In this document: positions 1 through 12,580 of the stretch, piece after piece
Numbering within the stretch: position 1 is the stretch's first letter
Layout of the letters: every line of letters starts with the position of its first letter
NCBI GenBank assembly: GCA_025024175.1
Contig: QCXZ01000137.1
Span: 74,400,680-74,464,679, forward strand
Length of the DNA: 64,000 nucleotides
DNA from: Rhyzopertha dominica
Lineage: Eukaryota > Arthropoda > Insecta > Coleoptera > Bostrichidae
Direction of reading: 5' to 3'
Position numbers and translations under genes: made by a program
Notes under the pieces: generated by a model
Seen by the model: the letters and a program-made list of their open reading frames with translations, nothing else
What the model was told of the DNA's origin: nothing
Database searches by the model: none

Positions 1-539
1 AAGGGACAAAGTCGCGTTTAATCTTCAAAGCATACCGCTCAGTGTGAAAGAAAATATACTTGAAGTTAGTCCATCTATAAAAAGGCAGCGCAGCCTTACA
101 ATGTGGTAGCTGTCGGAAATATTAAGACATTATCATAAAAAAAATTTATTTTTAAAAACCAAAAAAAGGGCAAAGAGCACTGTAGCATATTATTTGTTCA
201 TAATAATAAATGATTATTAATCTATTCGTATGATTTCTTAGTCAATAAGGTAGTAGTACACAAGGTTAATTTTCTTTTCTGTCCTAATCCAATAAAAAAT
301 TGGTATTATAAAGTAATATGTTAAAAAATAAAGTGTGCTGTGTTTTTTTTTCAGAAACAGAAAAGCTGTTGTATCATTGCACTACANGAATGCAAAATAG
401 ATGTTAAAAACTCAAAATTTNTTGTGGCTGTGTAATCAACATTACCCTTNGATAAAGGTATACATTACATGGTGCTTCATATAAAGACATACCTATTCTA
501 TATTGCTTTGTTTTAGAGATAGATATAGCTTTTAAACCT
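1..539. other. Non-coding AT-rich DNA, nothing recognised
   Basis: The stretch is AT-rich with many stops in every frame and three isolated N bases (around 386, 421 and 450). I see no gene, terminal repeat or RNA gene in it. Confidence 0.6.
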
Positions 540-1303
540 TTGACTGACTTACCGAAAGTATCAAATGTATGCAAAATCTCGAAGCATTGATATGGGCTGC
601 ACAGAGTTTCGATACTTATTATGGAGGATCAATACCACCCTGTCGTGGTATTCAACTATCAAATGTATTCAAAAGTATTTCACTTGTCGAAAATACCAAA
701 TGTGTTGTAAATATCGAGTATTCAAATAATTTAAATTATGAGAAACATCATGNGTATTGAAATAATGAAAATACGAAAAATTGAAACAATACAATGTAGG
801 AAAAGGACCTACGTGTCAAGAGAAAGTAGCTTCAGAGATATTGAATGTATCGAAATATTTAAATAATTCAAAGTATAAAAGTCGCCACTATTGCAGTATT
901 TAATGTATTAGCGATATCAAAACTAATGAAAGTATCAAAATATCGAATTAATTTAAAGCATGAGAAGTACATAAAATTGTGAAAGGAAAAAGTCGTGGTA
1001 CGTTGAGCATTCCAGGGGATTTGTTGGTCTGAAATTAGGAATACAATAAGATAGTGATTCTCCTTTTCATAAGTCATAACTCGATTTAACATTTGATATA
1101 TTGTACATGCACTCAGCATATTCCAAACTATTCATGTATCAGTAATTTAACCATTTAACCATTATAGTACCTATATATAGTGAAGCAACTTGCAATAGTT
1201 TAATATTTTCGGCACTTTTAACACTTATATACTTTTGCGTAGTATCGATAATGCACCGATATCGAATATCTATACCTGTCTAATGGTATCGCCCAGCCCT
1301 AGT
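540..1303. repeat. ATCGA-motif-rich repeat with a hAT-like right terminus
   Basis: Short words such as ATCGA, ATCAAA, TATCGAA and CGATAT recur many times in this stretch. It closes at 1284-1303 with GGTATCGCCCAGCCCTAGTG, whose reverse complement starts CACTAGGGCTGGGCGATACC. Many hAT elements have ends resembling AGGGCTGGGCGATAC, followed inside by arrays of ATCGAT-like words that bind transposase; that comparison is from memory. I could not find the matching left terminus, so this is probably a truncated or diverged copy. The open frames inside it have no recognisable protein content. Confidence 0.4.
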
Positions 1304-2439
1304 GAATACCATGAGTTAAAAATATACGTATTCGGGATTGATAGACAAGTAGAAAAAGTGTTGTACATGATAATGCATATTAATGCTCTGTAGTAGACTA
1401 CAACAAGAAAAGTAAAAGTATAGCAACATGTGCAGTAATCATAAAGCATTCTTTAGCACAAAAAAAACATAAATCAGATTTAGAAGATGATTATGGTATC
1501 ATTTTCGGGTACTCTTATCAACTGATATGATAAGAAATAAGTGCCCCTTCGTTACACTAGCACTCAGAACTTTTAAAGAAAAAGTAGTTTGAGATATAAT
1601 AATTACCTATTTGTGTATAAAAATAAAATGCTAAAACAGTTCTTACGGAATAATTAGAGGAAGTATAAGACAACGAAAACTTTTTCTAAGCATTTATAAT
1701 ATAAAACTTCCGGCAAACTTTTTTTGTTCGTAACGAGCAGAAATAACGAGAACCAGGTGGTAGTTAAAGCTTGGAATCTAGACTCTTGTTATTGAACGGT
1801 ACAAACTGGAACTCATTAGCAAATAAAAGGAGGACGGAGAAGTAAAACTCTCGGGCTGTTTCCGATATCATACTTAAACAAGGTTCTGCTGCATTTGAAC
1901 GTTGCTAACAAACAGAATGATGGAAATGCAGAAAGGAATATCAGTTTTATGCCCGGATTAAGAGGGTTGATGGTGGAAAGTCCGTAGGTAAACAAAAACG
2001 CGATTATTGTGGAACCAATTGGATGGTCGGAGTATATAGGAAAGTATATAAATTCAACCGAATATACAGGCCTTCTTGTAGGCAACAACATTTCGGTCAT
2101 GAGCAACGCAGATAGTGAAGCTGTTCATTCCCTTATAAACCTTTAAGATACCAGCAGAGAGGCACAACAGGAACCATATTTTAATACCTCTACAGTCTAC
2201 AAGAACTGGCTTGCAGGATTAGAAAGCTGCTTAAGCAATAAAAAATTGTACTCGTGTCCTTCTATGAAATTGAGGGAAGTTTTGACAGCATCTCATTTGA
2301 TTCGTTTCAAAAACTATATATAATGAACGGTAAATGCTAATAATCTGGATATTCCCTAGGGTTATAATATAGTTCAACAATAAATAGATTTCGACCGATA
2401 GCGAAGCAAGATTATACTTTCCAAGGTGGTAAATTGGTT
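1304..2439. other. Non-coding DNA, nothing recognised
   Basis: Mostly AT-rich with a somewhat less AT-rich part near 1790-2110. The open frames there (for example 1816-2106 on the minus strand) show no motif or family resemblance that I recognise. No terminal repeats were found. Confidence 0.5.
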
Positions 2440-2530
2440 TATAGTAATGCAACTCTCTTACCGTTTTTACAACCCTGCAATACTACGTACCTTTCATTTA
2501 CAGGCACAGTTGGACCGGCACGCGACTCCT
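2440..2530 (+). repeat. Left terminal inverted repeat of the 2.4-4.6 kb transposon
   Basis: The outer 40 bp are nearly identical to the reverse complement of 4538-4577. Further inside only blocks match, such as CTCATAA at about 2530. Confidence 0.8.
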
Positions 2531-3109
2531 CATAAATCAAACCCTCTATTTGTGATTTTGCGAATTTCCAGTGCCGGCTTTAAGCCGTTTTAAAACTCGT
2601 TTTTTGTTTGTGTAGTGTATATTATTCTAAGTAGTTTTTAATCATTCGGTTAATAAGAGGTTTTACATCGATCGTTTTTATTTACGTCTCAAAATGAATT
2701 GTACGTAGTTTTAGATGAGTAGCAACATTATTTTGCACAAGCAAAGTACCTATATCCAGTTATAATGAAATTTGTAATCTAACTAGACAACACGCACATC
2801 TGAGCATTTTTAGTACGCAAAGAAATATCTCGCATTACTAAATATTTTTATTTTGATTTTTAACATCCCTGTAATATTTATATCCTGTGAATATGTTGAA
2901 TGCTGTGCTAGCCGAAAATTATATACAATACATTTTAATATTTTTACAATCTTTTAACTATTGGAAACATGCGGTTAACGTTTAACATAACTAAGTATGT
3001 AAATAAAAGACAAGTATTTAAAAAAATAATAAGAATATATATTTTTATCTAAAGCTTAGATACAAAAAAAATAAGTCTAACGAGTTTACATCGACATAGC
3101 TTAAATATA

Positions 3110-4369
3110 TTAATTATTATCATCATCATTACTGTCAAATTCTGAATCACTGCTAGCATCATCATTAACATGTTTTATAAAATTTTGAAAATTTGNGGAT
3201 ACACAGCTATTTTCAATTTCAATAACATGCTTAATACAGCTTTTCCACAGTTCTTTCGTTATACTACTTACCTCTATGCACTAAATTTACAACTCCCGAA
3301 TTTCAATTGGGTTTAGGACACCATAATACGATGGCAAACGAATAACTATATGTCCATGTCCTTTCGCTAGTTCATCAACTCGATATTGTTTAGGTATGTT
3401 GAGATTTTTATTATTGTCAACAGATCTTTTTGGTAACTTTTCCTTCCGGAATTGTAATTTTATTCTTTTTCATGTAACCAATTATTTCTATTTTTTTTTG
3501 TAGCTGATGTTGGCGCCTTGTTCATTAATTCTGAATGATAACTTGCGTTATCCATGACTATAACAACTCCTGGTGGTAGCCCTGGCAGTAACTGCTGCTA
3601 AAACCAAGTTTCAAAAAGTGCAGAGTCCATGTTGGAATGGTAGTCAGCAGAACAATTTTGAATCTGTTTCGCTATTTTCCACCCATCCATCACGAATTAT
3701 AATTCTTTTTCCTCTTGAAGGTGGTGTTTGCAGAACGCAGTTATTTGTCCCATCTGTCAGACCTTTTTTTACCAAGTCGTGGGTGTCGTACCACATTTCA
3801 TCCAAATATACGATTTTCTTGGAGGTACCTTCTGATTTCGTTTATATAATCCCATCTTATTCTTTTTAGTCGGGTTGATTCCATTATGGACAAACGTTGG
3901 TTTAATGTACTATAATTAAAACCGATGCTCCTCAAGTATTTTCTGAACCACTCTTCGCAATAACTTATGTTATATCCTAATTCCAAAAGTTTTAATTTCA
4001 GACTTGCCGTAGTTGGAACTTTATTTTCCTTATACATTTGGTAAATAACTTTTTTAATTTCTATCCCAAGCTCTTTTGATATATTTAGAAATATTTCCGA
4101 ATTGCGTGATTTTCTTGAATTGCCTTTTTTTTGTGAATAATATCTCTCACAGTCGTGTAGGGGACACCAACCATTTCACTTGTCACTTTTAACGGAGCGC
4201 TGCATCATTTTATGATTTCTTTGGCATCTTGGGTAAGGTAACGACGATTCCTCTTGTTTTCTTCAATTTGCACTTCCATGTCAGCGTCAGCAACTTCATT
4301 CTGAGCGGTACTTGGAGCAGCTTTTTCCCAAGGACGGAACATTTTTCGCTTCTCTTGTCTTGCGCACAT
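3110..4369 (-). pseudogene. Broken DDE transposase (Tc1/mariner-like, long D-E spacing)
   Basis: Reading the minus strand from an ATG at 4369 gives a charged N-terminus, then RYLTQDAKEIIK, a helix-turn-helix piece (VPYTTVRDII) and an intact stretch at 4037-3798. The catalytic core follows: KIVYLDEMWYDTHD (first Asp), PPSRGKRIII, VIVMDNASYHS (second Asp at 3552) and RLPSYYGVLNPIE (Glu at 3304). It closes with an acidic tail and a TAA at 3110. Several frameshifts and stops interrupt it, for example after EIIK near 4205 and in the PPSRGKR to MDNASYH interval. About 82 residues separate the second Asp from the Glu, far more than the 34 of classical Tc1. This matches my recollection of the DD82E 'Sailor' group, which I could not verify. 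It cannot be expressed as an intact protein. Confidence 0.8.
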
Positions 4370-4487
4370 AAGTACTACGACTGAATGCTAGTTTTGGTTT
4401 GACCGGTAGTGAACTTTAAACAATCCGACCCTGCTTAACCATCTTCCGAAAATCGGACCTAAATTTATGGTAATCCGGTTATTTGCG

Positions 4488-4577
4488 GTAACTTATGAGG
4501 GGCCGCCTGGCTGTTCGAGATGAAATATAAATTTTTTTGCAGGGTTGTAATAACGGTAAGAGAGTTGCATTACTATA
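4488..4577 (-). repeat. Right terminal inverted repeat of the 2.4-4.6 kb transposon
   Basis: Inverted partner of 2440-2530. The outer segment reads GCAGGGTTGTAATAACGGTA and onward to the flanking TA at 4576-4577. Confidence 0.8.
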
Positions 4578-5049
4578 CCTGGGAGCACACAGTATAGTTC
4601 TATTACTCTGAAGAATGTTCGTGAAGTGGACAATGAGGAGAATGAAGATAAAAAACATGAATCCTTACGAAACTACAGTGCTGTTAGCTTAAAATACTGG
4701 CAAAAAAGAGCAACATCATCGCAAGCATTTTATTGCCAGAATTGAAAAAGTAGGGTTCTATGTAGATAATATTGTGTTAGGGTGTCAAGCATTATTTATA
4801 CCGAGCAGACAACGATCTGTATAAAACATGGAGCCCGCAATCGAAAACTAGAAAAGTTTAACACCACTAAACATGTGGTTAAAAGAGCTAAAGCATGTTG
4901 CTGAATTAAAATCTTACAAAAAAACAAAAGGTTGCGAAAGTCAATAAAAATCAACTGGATATTAATATAATTATTTCCTGTTGATGTAAACGTAGTTCAA
5001 ATCCTTACCAGGTGCACAATACTTTATTTATATGGCAGGAGTAGAATTT
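4578..5049. other. Non-coding DNA between transposon remnants
   Basis: No reading frame gives a recognisable protein. The stretch may be the decayed upstream half of the transposase scrap that follows, but I could not align it to any family. Confidence 0.4.
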
Positions 5050-5300
5050 GGCAAAAATATCTGCTAGGTATGACAAGCCATTCATTAATCTGCTGCAGGA
5101 ACAATACTATCGAGGTTCAAATAAAAGAATGAAGAAACGTTTGTTTTCTCACTTTATAAAACATGATGGACCGACATTGTTTTGACCTGATTTGGCATCA
5201 ACCCATTATTTAAAAAATCTTTAAATTTACTGCGACAGAATAACTCTGATTTTGTGCGAAAAAAAAGGAACAATATCCCGTGGTAGCTATAATTGGTATG
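5050..5300 (+). pseudogene. Transposase fragment (Tc1/mariner-like, FWPDLAS motif)
   Basis: Translation gives KKRLFSHFIKHDGPTLF, a stop in place of the expected Trp, then PDLASTHYLKN and SDFVRKKRNNIP. This resembles the segment around the second catalytic Asp in a widespread group of Tc1/mariner-like transposases, where FWPDLASCHY or similar is followed by a VPKDxNPPN stretch. The first Asp, the third acidic residue and the ends of the element were not found. It is a short, dead relic. A following stretch (VVAIIGMDKGSSFKDILFHL at about 5279-5340) is open but I cannot place it. Confidence 0.5.
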
Positions 5301-6814
5301 GACAAAGGGTCATCATTCAAAGATATTTTATTTCACTTGAATCGTTTTTCGTTGGGCTTTTTCGGTACCTGCTGATCGTAAACATGTTGTAGTTCATGGA
5401 GCTACCGCCAAATCACGCATACCGATTTTCACAAAATGATAAAAGAACTTGTTAATCGACGAAAAAATAACCGTAACGAATCGCATGCAGAATATTTTCA
5501 AAAAACTTAGAAATGAATGAGTAAATATATATATACATATATACGATGGCTACCTATAAATTTTCAAAATTTACTCGCGACGACTAAAAGTGTCTGAATC
5601 TACACAGACAATACAGTGTCTTACCATGTTATGTGTTGTTCCTAAACGACTACAAATGTGTGTGCTTAAGGTCTGAGAAGTTAAATCCTGACGTCCGAAA
5701 ACTTAGTTGGCGAAGTCCTTAAATCTTTAGCATTGACGTAGCACACGTTTATGTGCGGAAGCTACCCTGAACTTTTCCTAAACGGGTCTCGTTGTTGGCG
5801 GACTGTGTACTCTAGAAGAATAGGTAAACACGGCCAACCCGGATATCAGGGTCTTGCGTGGCAGACGTGCGTCTTAAAGGAGAACTTGGCCCCGGGGAAG
5901 ATTTAATTTATTCTTGCACAAAAAGACTACAGATGGTTAATAGATTTTCATACAAGAAAATGGGAGCTGCTCCAAATAAAAACTCCTATTAAAACTTTAC
6001 GAACTTTAAATTAAGGCGTATGCGCGCGGCTTTGCCACAAAGAACGAATTTAAAAATTGGAACATTTTTAATTACATCCGAGGAACTTGTAACTGAAATG
6101 TGCAGCTTGCATTTCTAAAGAGTTAAAGGGCGCGGATAGTTCTGATTTTAACACTACCGTAATGAAATTTTCAGAAGTCGAATAGTGGAATAGGAGTGGA
6201 CATTTNCGGAGGCCCGGGGCGGCTTCTAATANTCCCCCCCCCCCAGNTGGTATCTAATATTAAGGTCCTCATGGTATCTCAATTGAGAACGATCCTCGTG
6301 TACCCATCTGGGGTTTAAGGAATAATGTGAGCTATTAGGCTATTTCTTACCTCCTGTAAGCTTTAAAACTCACTAACTTTAAATGACATCGTGTGCACTA
6401 TTGTTACTTGCAAAAAATTAACGCAAAGAAAACAGCTAAAAGCTAAAACTGTGTAAAAAAAATGAAATTATTAGATCAGTCATTGTGAAAATTAACAAGG
6501 CTCTATTCTGATAGTTACGAAACGATTGAAAGTCATCGGAATCGGTCAAGAATGGCCACTCATAGCTTATAATTATTTAAACTTACAGAGATACAGAGGC
6601 GACTCGTTTTTTCAAAGGCAATTTTAGATCATAGTTAACATCAAACAATTAAATATCACTTGCTTGGTAAATTGGCATATACAAGAGAGCAATTTTTCGC
6701 TTCTTTCAGAACTGTAGTTTGTAGTACTAGTCTAGTATTCACAATTAGAATTTTCCCATTGGAATTAGGTTATATGGAGGGTCCTTTTGTGTAGAAATCA
6801 ATCGTAAATTTGTA
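5301..6814. other. Non-coding DNA with a poly-C tract and ambiguous bases
   Basis: The 5600-5900 part has more GC and CpG than its surroundings but no coding signal I can support. Around 6206-6247 there are three N bases and a run of 11 C (6234-6244) beside a GGCCCGGGGCGGC segment, reminiscent of G/C-rich hAT termini but not assignable. Confidence 0.4.
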
Positions 6815-7222
6815 CAGGAACTAATCGCTATCACAACGAGTTTGCTGCAGACACGTGTCGCTAACATAAATTTGCATAATTAGGGTCATCTACAAACCTT
6901 CCAGTCCCGCATTGGAAATTATCATCATGTTTAGAAAAGAAGATGTGCTACCATTGAGAACTGTTTTAGATATGAATTCGTTACACATATTTGTTTTCTT
7001 ACATGTATAAGTACTTGTTTATTAGGGTTTAAGCAGAATTGGTAATAAAGTGCTTAACGCTTATTCAAGAGAGCTGAATCCGGTACTGAAGCAATGCCTC
7101 TCCGGGGTACTTGTGACTATTTTAAGACTTGTTTGTCGGTTTCTTTTTTAAGGGGAACTGAAGTGGTAGGTAATCCTCCATTATTGCAGTTAAAGTATTT
7201 TATTGCGGCAATATAACCTTAG
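6815..7222 (+). repeat. Unclassified dispersed repeat, copy A
   Basis: This segment matches the reverse complement of 35503-35910 over its whole length, with substitutions and small indels. Shared blocks include CTGCAGACACGTG, CATAAATTTGCAT, ATATCTAAAAC, CTAATAAACA, CTGAAGCAATGCCT and TATTTTATTGCGG. Both copies keep an open-looking stretch beginning with LLQTR followed by a short hydrophobic segment, so the family may once have been coding. I do not recognise the protein. No terminal repeats or target duplications were found at the edges. Confidence 0.6.
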
Positions 7223-8340
7223 AAGAATGGGAAAACTATAATAGTATAGAAGAATACAGCAGGAGAGAAACCCTGTCAATGATGTAAAAACTGACAAAAA
7301 TTTTTATTCTGACGTTACGATCACTTCAGCAATATTTGTCAAAGAAGTCCAAAAAATTTTTGAAACATACAGTTTAAAAAGTTTTTAAAGTAAAAAAAAT
7401 CACCTAGAAAGCGAGTTGTCGTAGAAATTATAGAAACACCACACAGATTTCAGTGTGGGTGGTTTTGATAGGTTTAGATTTTATTGCAGTGTTGTTTCTA
7501 TAACGTCTCGCGTCTCTGGTGCTTGGTGTTTAATTATTTAAAAAAATTGTTCAAACTACATGTATGAAACATTTTTCTTGGAAAAGAAAAAAATCATTCT
7601 TCTTGCTATGTTCCATTGTCGGAACATAAATGCTGAATTGGTTGCCACATTTAGTATGCTTATTATGTTCCGATGGTTATACTTTTGTTGTTTGATATAC
7701 GGTGTCATTAAATTTTAGGAGTTTTGTGTCTCAACACTATGACTAGTTTAATAATCTAATATCAGCTAATATAATTTAATATGCATTAGGTACTTATTTT
7801 TTTCATTAGATCACGAATGCAATGATATAGAATAGATTTAATACAGGTACGATCGTTCAGCTCACTTCAATTCAATTGAATAAAAACACAAAGTCGTACG
7901 GCCTGTACCCATTACAATTATCTTTACTAAAGTCGATATTAGTTAAGTAATATTAAACCGGGTAACCATATAGCGCTTTCAAGTAAGGCAGACGGCTCAG
8001 TTTTAAATGACGGGCTTTTGTTATTAGCTTAATACGGATAATAGGAACCAACCACCGGCGAATAAACTATTTGTATTACACTTTGCCACTAGATACAAAC
8101 GATGTCCTAACCTCTCCAGGGTTAGCCTGCATTTTTTAAATTTCACCCACAATAACCTGCAAAACTAATGAATTGGTTGACATAGATAGTGTTGGCCAAG
8201 GTGTCTACTTAAATAATAGGGTTATTTGTAGATTTTCCTATAAATATTAGTTTAATAGTAGATTTTGTTAGAACTAACGCTTTGAGTTTATTTGATTACC
8301 ACATTTTAATTTAGTTATTAAATTCCTTAAGCTGAAAATT
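7223..8340. other. Non-coding AT-rich DNA, nothing recognised
   Basis: AT-rich with no frame of note. I looked for terminal inverted repeats paired with neighbouring elements and saw none. Confidence 0.5.
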
Positions 8341-8400
8341 GGTCCCCCTACAAGTGGAGCCCGGGGGGACGGCCCCCCTCCCGCCTTAGTCCGCCAGTGG
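8341..8400 (-). repeat. GC-rich hAT-like terminus
   Basis: On the minus strand from 8400 the sequence reads CACTGGCGGACTAAGGCGGG followed by GGAGGGGGGCCGTCCCCCCG. The CAxTGGCGGA start with a G-run and C-run behind it is typical of one class of hAT ends (from memory). Only this end is visible; the partner end was not identified, so the element size is unknown. Confidence 0.4.
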
Positions 8401-11400
8401 GAGTGATGTCGTCCTTGAGACACTATGATTGTCACTGCGAACTTTGACTGAAAGAACACGCAGTATTTTTCTACCATCTGGAAGTATTGGAAACGGCTTT
8501 CTATGCAGTCTTCTGATTTAATTTTCCCAATCACTTCTTTTAGACATTAGTAAATTAGTTACTATATATTTCGTTCAAATTGATGATTACTTTTTTAAAC
8601 GCTAACAAACGCCTTGGCGCAACTAGAAGTACATTCCTTAATGACAGTTCTTTAATACACGCTTTGTACTAGGGTCATGTCATAATTCGTCGGACTAGTG
8701 TTAAAGACGACCACATATGTTGCAGACCTTGTACTGCTACCGCCAACACTTCTGATGCTATACTGGCTACAATAATGGAAGAAGACGGAATGGGCAAACA
8801 ATCAATAGACAAATGTGTTTGTCTTTTTTATAAAAAAATTTAAATGCATGATTCCAAAAAAGTAGACGAGATTTAAAAGACAATCCTTTCGCACGACAAC
8901 GCTTGATCGCATAAAACAGTGTCAGACCAAGAAGTTTTCGAGAAGAACTGCTAGAAAGTTCTTATGACATGAGTCCTCCTGATTACGTTCTTTTCCTCCA
9001 GTGGAAGGGGGCATTTCGTAAAGTCCAGTTTACTAAAATGGAAAGATGGAAGCCCTGCAACAGCATGCGTTCCAATTGCTGAAATATACTGACAAAAATA
9101 CACCCATTAACATTATTGCGTTACTGCCGATTGAACGACTTATTTGCATTTTTTTAAATATATGTTTCGTTTGTGAGCTGTGGTTTTATGTGCAGGAATT
9201 TTGACATGACCCTGCTGCTAAATTATTCCAAAGGATAGCTAATCTAGTTAAAAAAAGGAAAAAGTACTCTGCACAACGGGGCGAGCTGTTGGTAGTGCGC
9301 ACTCATGTTTATACATATGCACTTTCATCATATTAATACCTTATGTTTAGACACGGTCGGTGCAATATAACAATTGCGGTTGAGCCCCACGGTGATAATC
9401 CATAATCGAAAACGACGTAATCCATTTGCAATACGACACATATGTGTTTAGTCCTTTTTTTCACGTCCGTTAGGGACTATTTGCTGTGTTAATTAATTTA
9501 ATTAACCCTTTGGAAAGAGTAAATACAAACGTAAATTCAGGGCTTTTATGCAAATATGAACTCATCCAGGTAGTTACGTGGCCATAAAGTTTCATATTTA
9601 TAAAGTTGAACTTTGTCACGTACACCGCGACGAGGTCTGAGTTTTCTTCTTTTTAATTAAAGCAAATAGATTTTTCAGAAGTTGTGTATAATGTCTTCCA
9701 ACCTGCGGGAGCTGCAGTAAATATTGATGCATTGATATGGAATGGAAGTTTAGAAAGAACGTATAAAAAACATAAATAGTTTGATCACGCACTAGTCTCA
9801 TCGCACGGTATTGTTTTCTAGTCTCTCTCTCTCTCTCTCCTTAGAACGAAATTTGTACTTTTTATTTAAAAGTACTCTAAATTATGGGGTTTTATGTGCA
9901 GCGATGGATATGTAGGCATAGTTTGTACCATAATAAGCTATTAACCTAACACTTTAAAAACTGTGGGCAGCACTATTAACAGAATATGGAGGCGACGAGT
10001 TTTCTTGTTTTTCATTAAGAAGGAGCAAAAATTACGCATACGTTGTAACGACACAAATTGAAGAAGACAAAGGTCGACATCCAACTATCTAGCAATATTT
10101 ATTATACAGGGTAAGGTAAACAAATATTTACAAAAATTAACCTTATTTGCAAAATATCATAATCGGCAAAAAAATTTTGGACCCTGACTATGCTATTTCT
10201 TAAAACCTACAATTTGACATATATCTTACCATTATACCTAAAAAAATAATGAAAATACGAGCCTGGGGAGTTTTAGGTGGCGGACTCTGTATACTATAAA
10301 CGAATATTGTTTATTTACGTTTTAAAATTTGAATAAACACGTAAATTATAAGAGCACAGATAAAAGATCAAGTTCTCTTTCCATCAATGTTAAAGACAAA
10401 AATACGAATTTTTGGTAATATAGTATAATGTATGATCCACCAGATTTACTTATTGTATGTCTAAAAGTGGTATTCTCAAAATCATTATTGGTATTAAGTC
10501 AGATGCAGATAGTTACTAAAAATTGTATTTTCGGGACATGTTTCGAGTTGTATTTGTACACTATCTGCACTTGCTTCTTGTCTAATAGTATTCAACACCA
10601 CAATAATTATGTCTATATGCAGACATGCACAATAGAAGTGATTATAAAAATCCCTTATATCGTCTGTAATATTTTATGTAGTATGAACGAGCAATAACTT
10701 CAAATTCATTTAGATAGGGCATTATTATTTATTTTAAGTTTTGGTCTTTCATAAAGGGCGTGGTAATAATCCAAAAAGCGAGAAGCCTATACCTACGTTA
10801 TATTCATGGAATATGAAAGTTTGATAGGGTATCGTACAATTCGTCACTTACAAAGTGGCTGAACATGTAGGCACAGGTGTGTCCATATTACAGTTTTTTA
10901 CTGTAAAGTAATGAGAATCAGTCAATCACCGCTATCTTTCGAACCAGACAAAGCATCTACCCACATTACTTCATCATACGACAGCCCTCTTTTAAATGTT
11001 ATTTTTTATATAGTGCCGATGCATAACATTCAAACTAAGGGTTAATTGCAAAAAAATTTAAAAAGCCGGAAGAAATAGCTTAGAATTTAAGAAATTATTT
11101 ATTTTTATCCCTTATGATCCAAGGAATTGAATCATTATGATTTGGCATAAATAACCTCAAATTGGGAACAAGCGTAAAAAATGCTTTTTAACACGTGAAT
11201 AAAATAACTAAATAAATTACAGAGGGAAGTACGCAAGTTCAAAGTATGATCAGTCAGATTACAATTTGATACACATAATGGATCCATATACACTTCAAAA
11301 AAGTTGTTCTAGGAAATAAGGTGGGCTAAACCTAGTGGTACTTTTGTTCCTTTCGACCACAGTAAGCACTAACTTATTGTATATTTTAAGTTAACGAAGA

Positions 11401-12580
11401 CAACTCCAAAAATAACAAAAGCGACGACTAGTATCTATAGACAAAAGGGTATCATCTGTAGATTCTGATTTTTTTAGTTTTATCCATTGATACTAGTCGA
11501 CATCTATTTTATTTATATACTGTCGAACACAAAGTAATTTTTAAGGTGTCATATAGACTGATTAAATGGGTGAAATTATAAATTAACGGATCATAGCTGC
11601 TTGCATAATTCTCTATTCAGTTTGACGTTGTATCATTGTCATAGTAACATACTGATCTCTTTCAACCGTCTTAAAATAAAGCTCCTTTTAAATTTTAAGT
11701 TAACTGAGCGTTTTTGCGAAATTTTACAATAACCCTTATTTTGAATTGTATGCCTTACTTTATCTAAACTTGATATAAAGGTGCTCAAAACATAAATAAT
11801 TTACTAATAGTGGATATAAAGAACATTAATGCACAAAACTCTTTGTAATTGTGAAACACACATGCAATCTGAATTGATGGAACATGGTTTTCTGGCTTTT
11901 CATCGTGTCTTGTTACTCTGTTGAAATACCATTTTTTTGTATCTTGTTCGCACAAAGGGTTCTTGTAAGATTAAAGTCTTCATTTAACCATGATCTGTTC
12001 ACAATACACCGTACAGTATGTCCAACGCTAAGAAAGTCTCCTTTCTTATTAAGTACCTAACCTACTAAACTCCTAATGGAAATACTAATCAGGCTTTTCA
12101 TTCACCAAACTTGTCATAAGTGTACTTTGCTAGAAAAGTAATTAATTCCCGAAGAAAACCCAGCTGACTTAATTAATTACAAAATTCTCTTCTCTCTAGC
12201 CCGCATTAAAAGTTTGTAGTTCACAGTTTAGCGGTTGGAAGCTGTTTACCGTCTTGTCTGCAGATAATAGAGCTCTTTGTTGCACTCGGGGTCTTGTTTA
12301 TAGAGCAAAGTATTTCCTAGTTCATAAAATACCACGTTTAATCAATACTTAGCAGACTTACGGAGAATAGTTTAGTTTGTAATTAGAAAGTGTACCTAAG
12401 GCCTTTAGTGTGAATTCTGCGTTTAAATAATATTAAAAAAACATTAATTTATCAGTGCAAGTTTATGTAATATCCGTATTATAATTGTGTAATTAAGGAT
12501 GGAAGAAAAAACCCGAAAATTGTTGTAGTTCAGCTGAAACTGGCAGATTTCTTGAGCGTGATGACGTCCAGAAGTTGTCT
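8401..12580. other. Long non-coding stretch with one microsatellite
   Basis: No protein-coding frame could be supported, including the 89-codon frame at 10428-10697, which is low-complexity and has no family resemblance. An isolated TATACAGGGTAAGG at about 10104-10117 resembles the TA-CAGGGTG ends seen at 19-28 kb but has no partner. The 12150-12360 part is somewhat richer in GC. Confidence 0.45.
9820..9839. repeat. (TC)n microsatellite
   Basis: A run of about nine TC dinucleotides. Confidence 0.9.

Larger units (their letters stand above)
2440..4577 (-). mobile_element. Tc1/mariner-like DNA transposon, complete ends, decayed gene
   Basis: About 2.1 kb bounded by inverted repeats. Reading inward, the left end is TAGTAATGCAACTCTCTTAC from 2442, and the reverse complement of the right end at 4540-4575 is nearly the same. 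Both ends are flanked by TA (2440-2441 and 4576-4577), the target of the IS630/Tc1/mariner superfamily. Weaker inverted similarity continues inward for about 90 bp. The interior carries one broken minus-strand transposase, described separately. The ends are better preserved than the gene, so the copy is old and non-autonomous. Confidence 0.85.

Noticed and set aside
1816..2106. 96-codon minus-strand frame
   Set aside because: No motif, no family resemblance and no supporting context.
10104..10117. TATACAGGGTAAGG as a transposon end
   Set aside because: Only one end; no inverted partner was found within reach.
5600..10320. Possible shared word TGGCGGACT(G/C)TGTA at about 5794 and 10272 as a repeat pair
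   Set aside because: Similarity does not extend beyond about 25 bp, so it is probably coincidence.
10428..10697. 89-codon plus-strand frame
   Set aside because: Low-complexity hydrophobic/cysteine-rich translation typical of AT-rich DNA read by chance.
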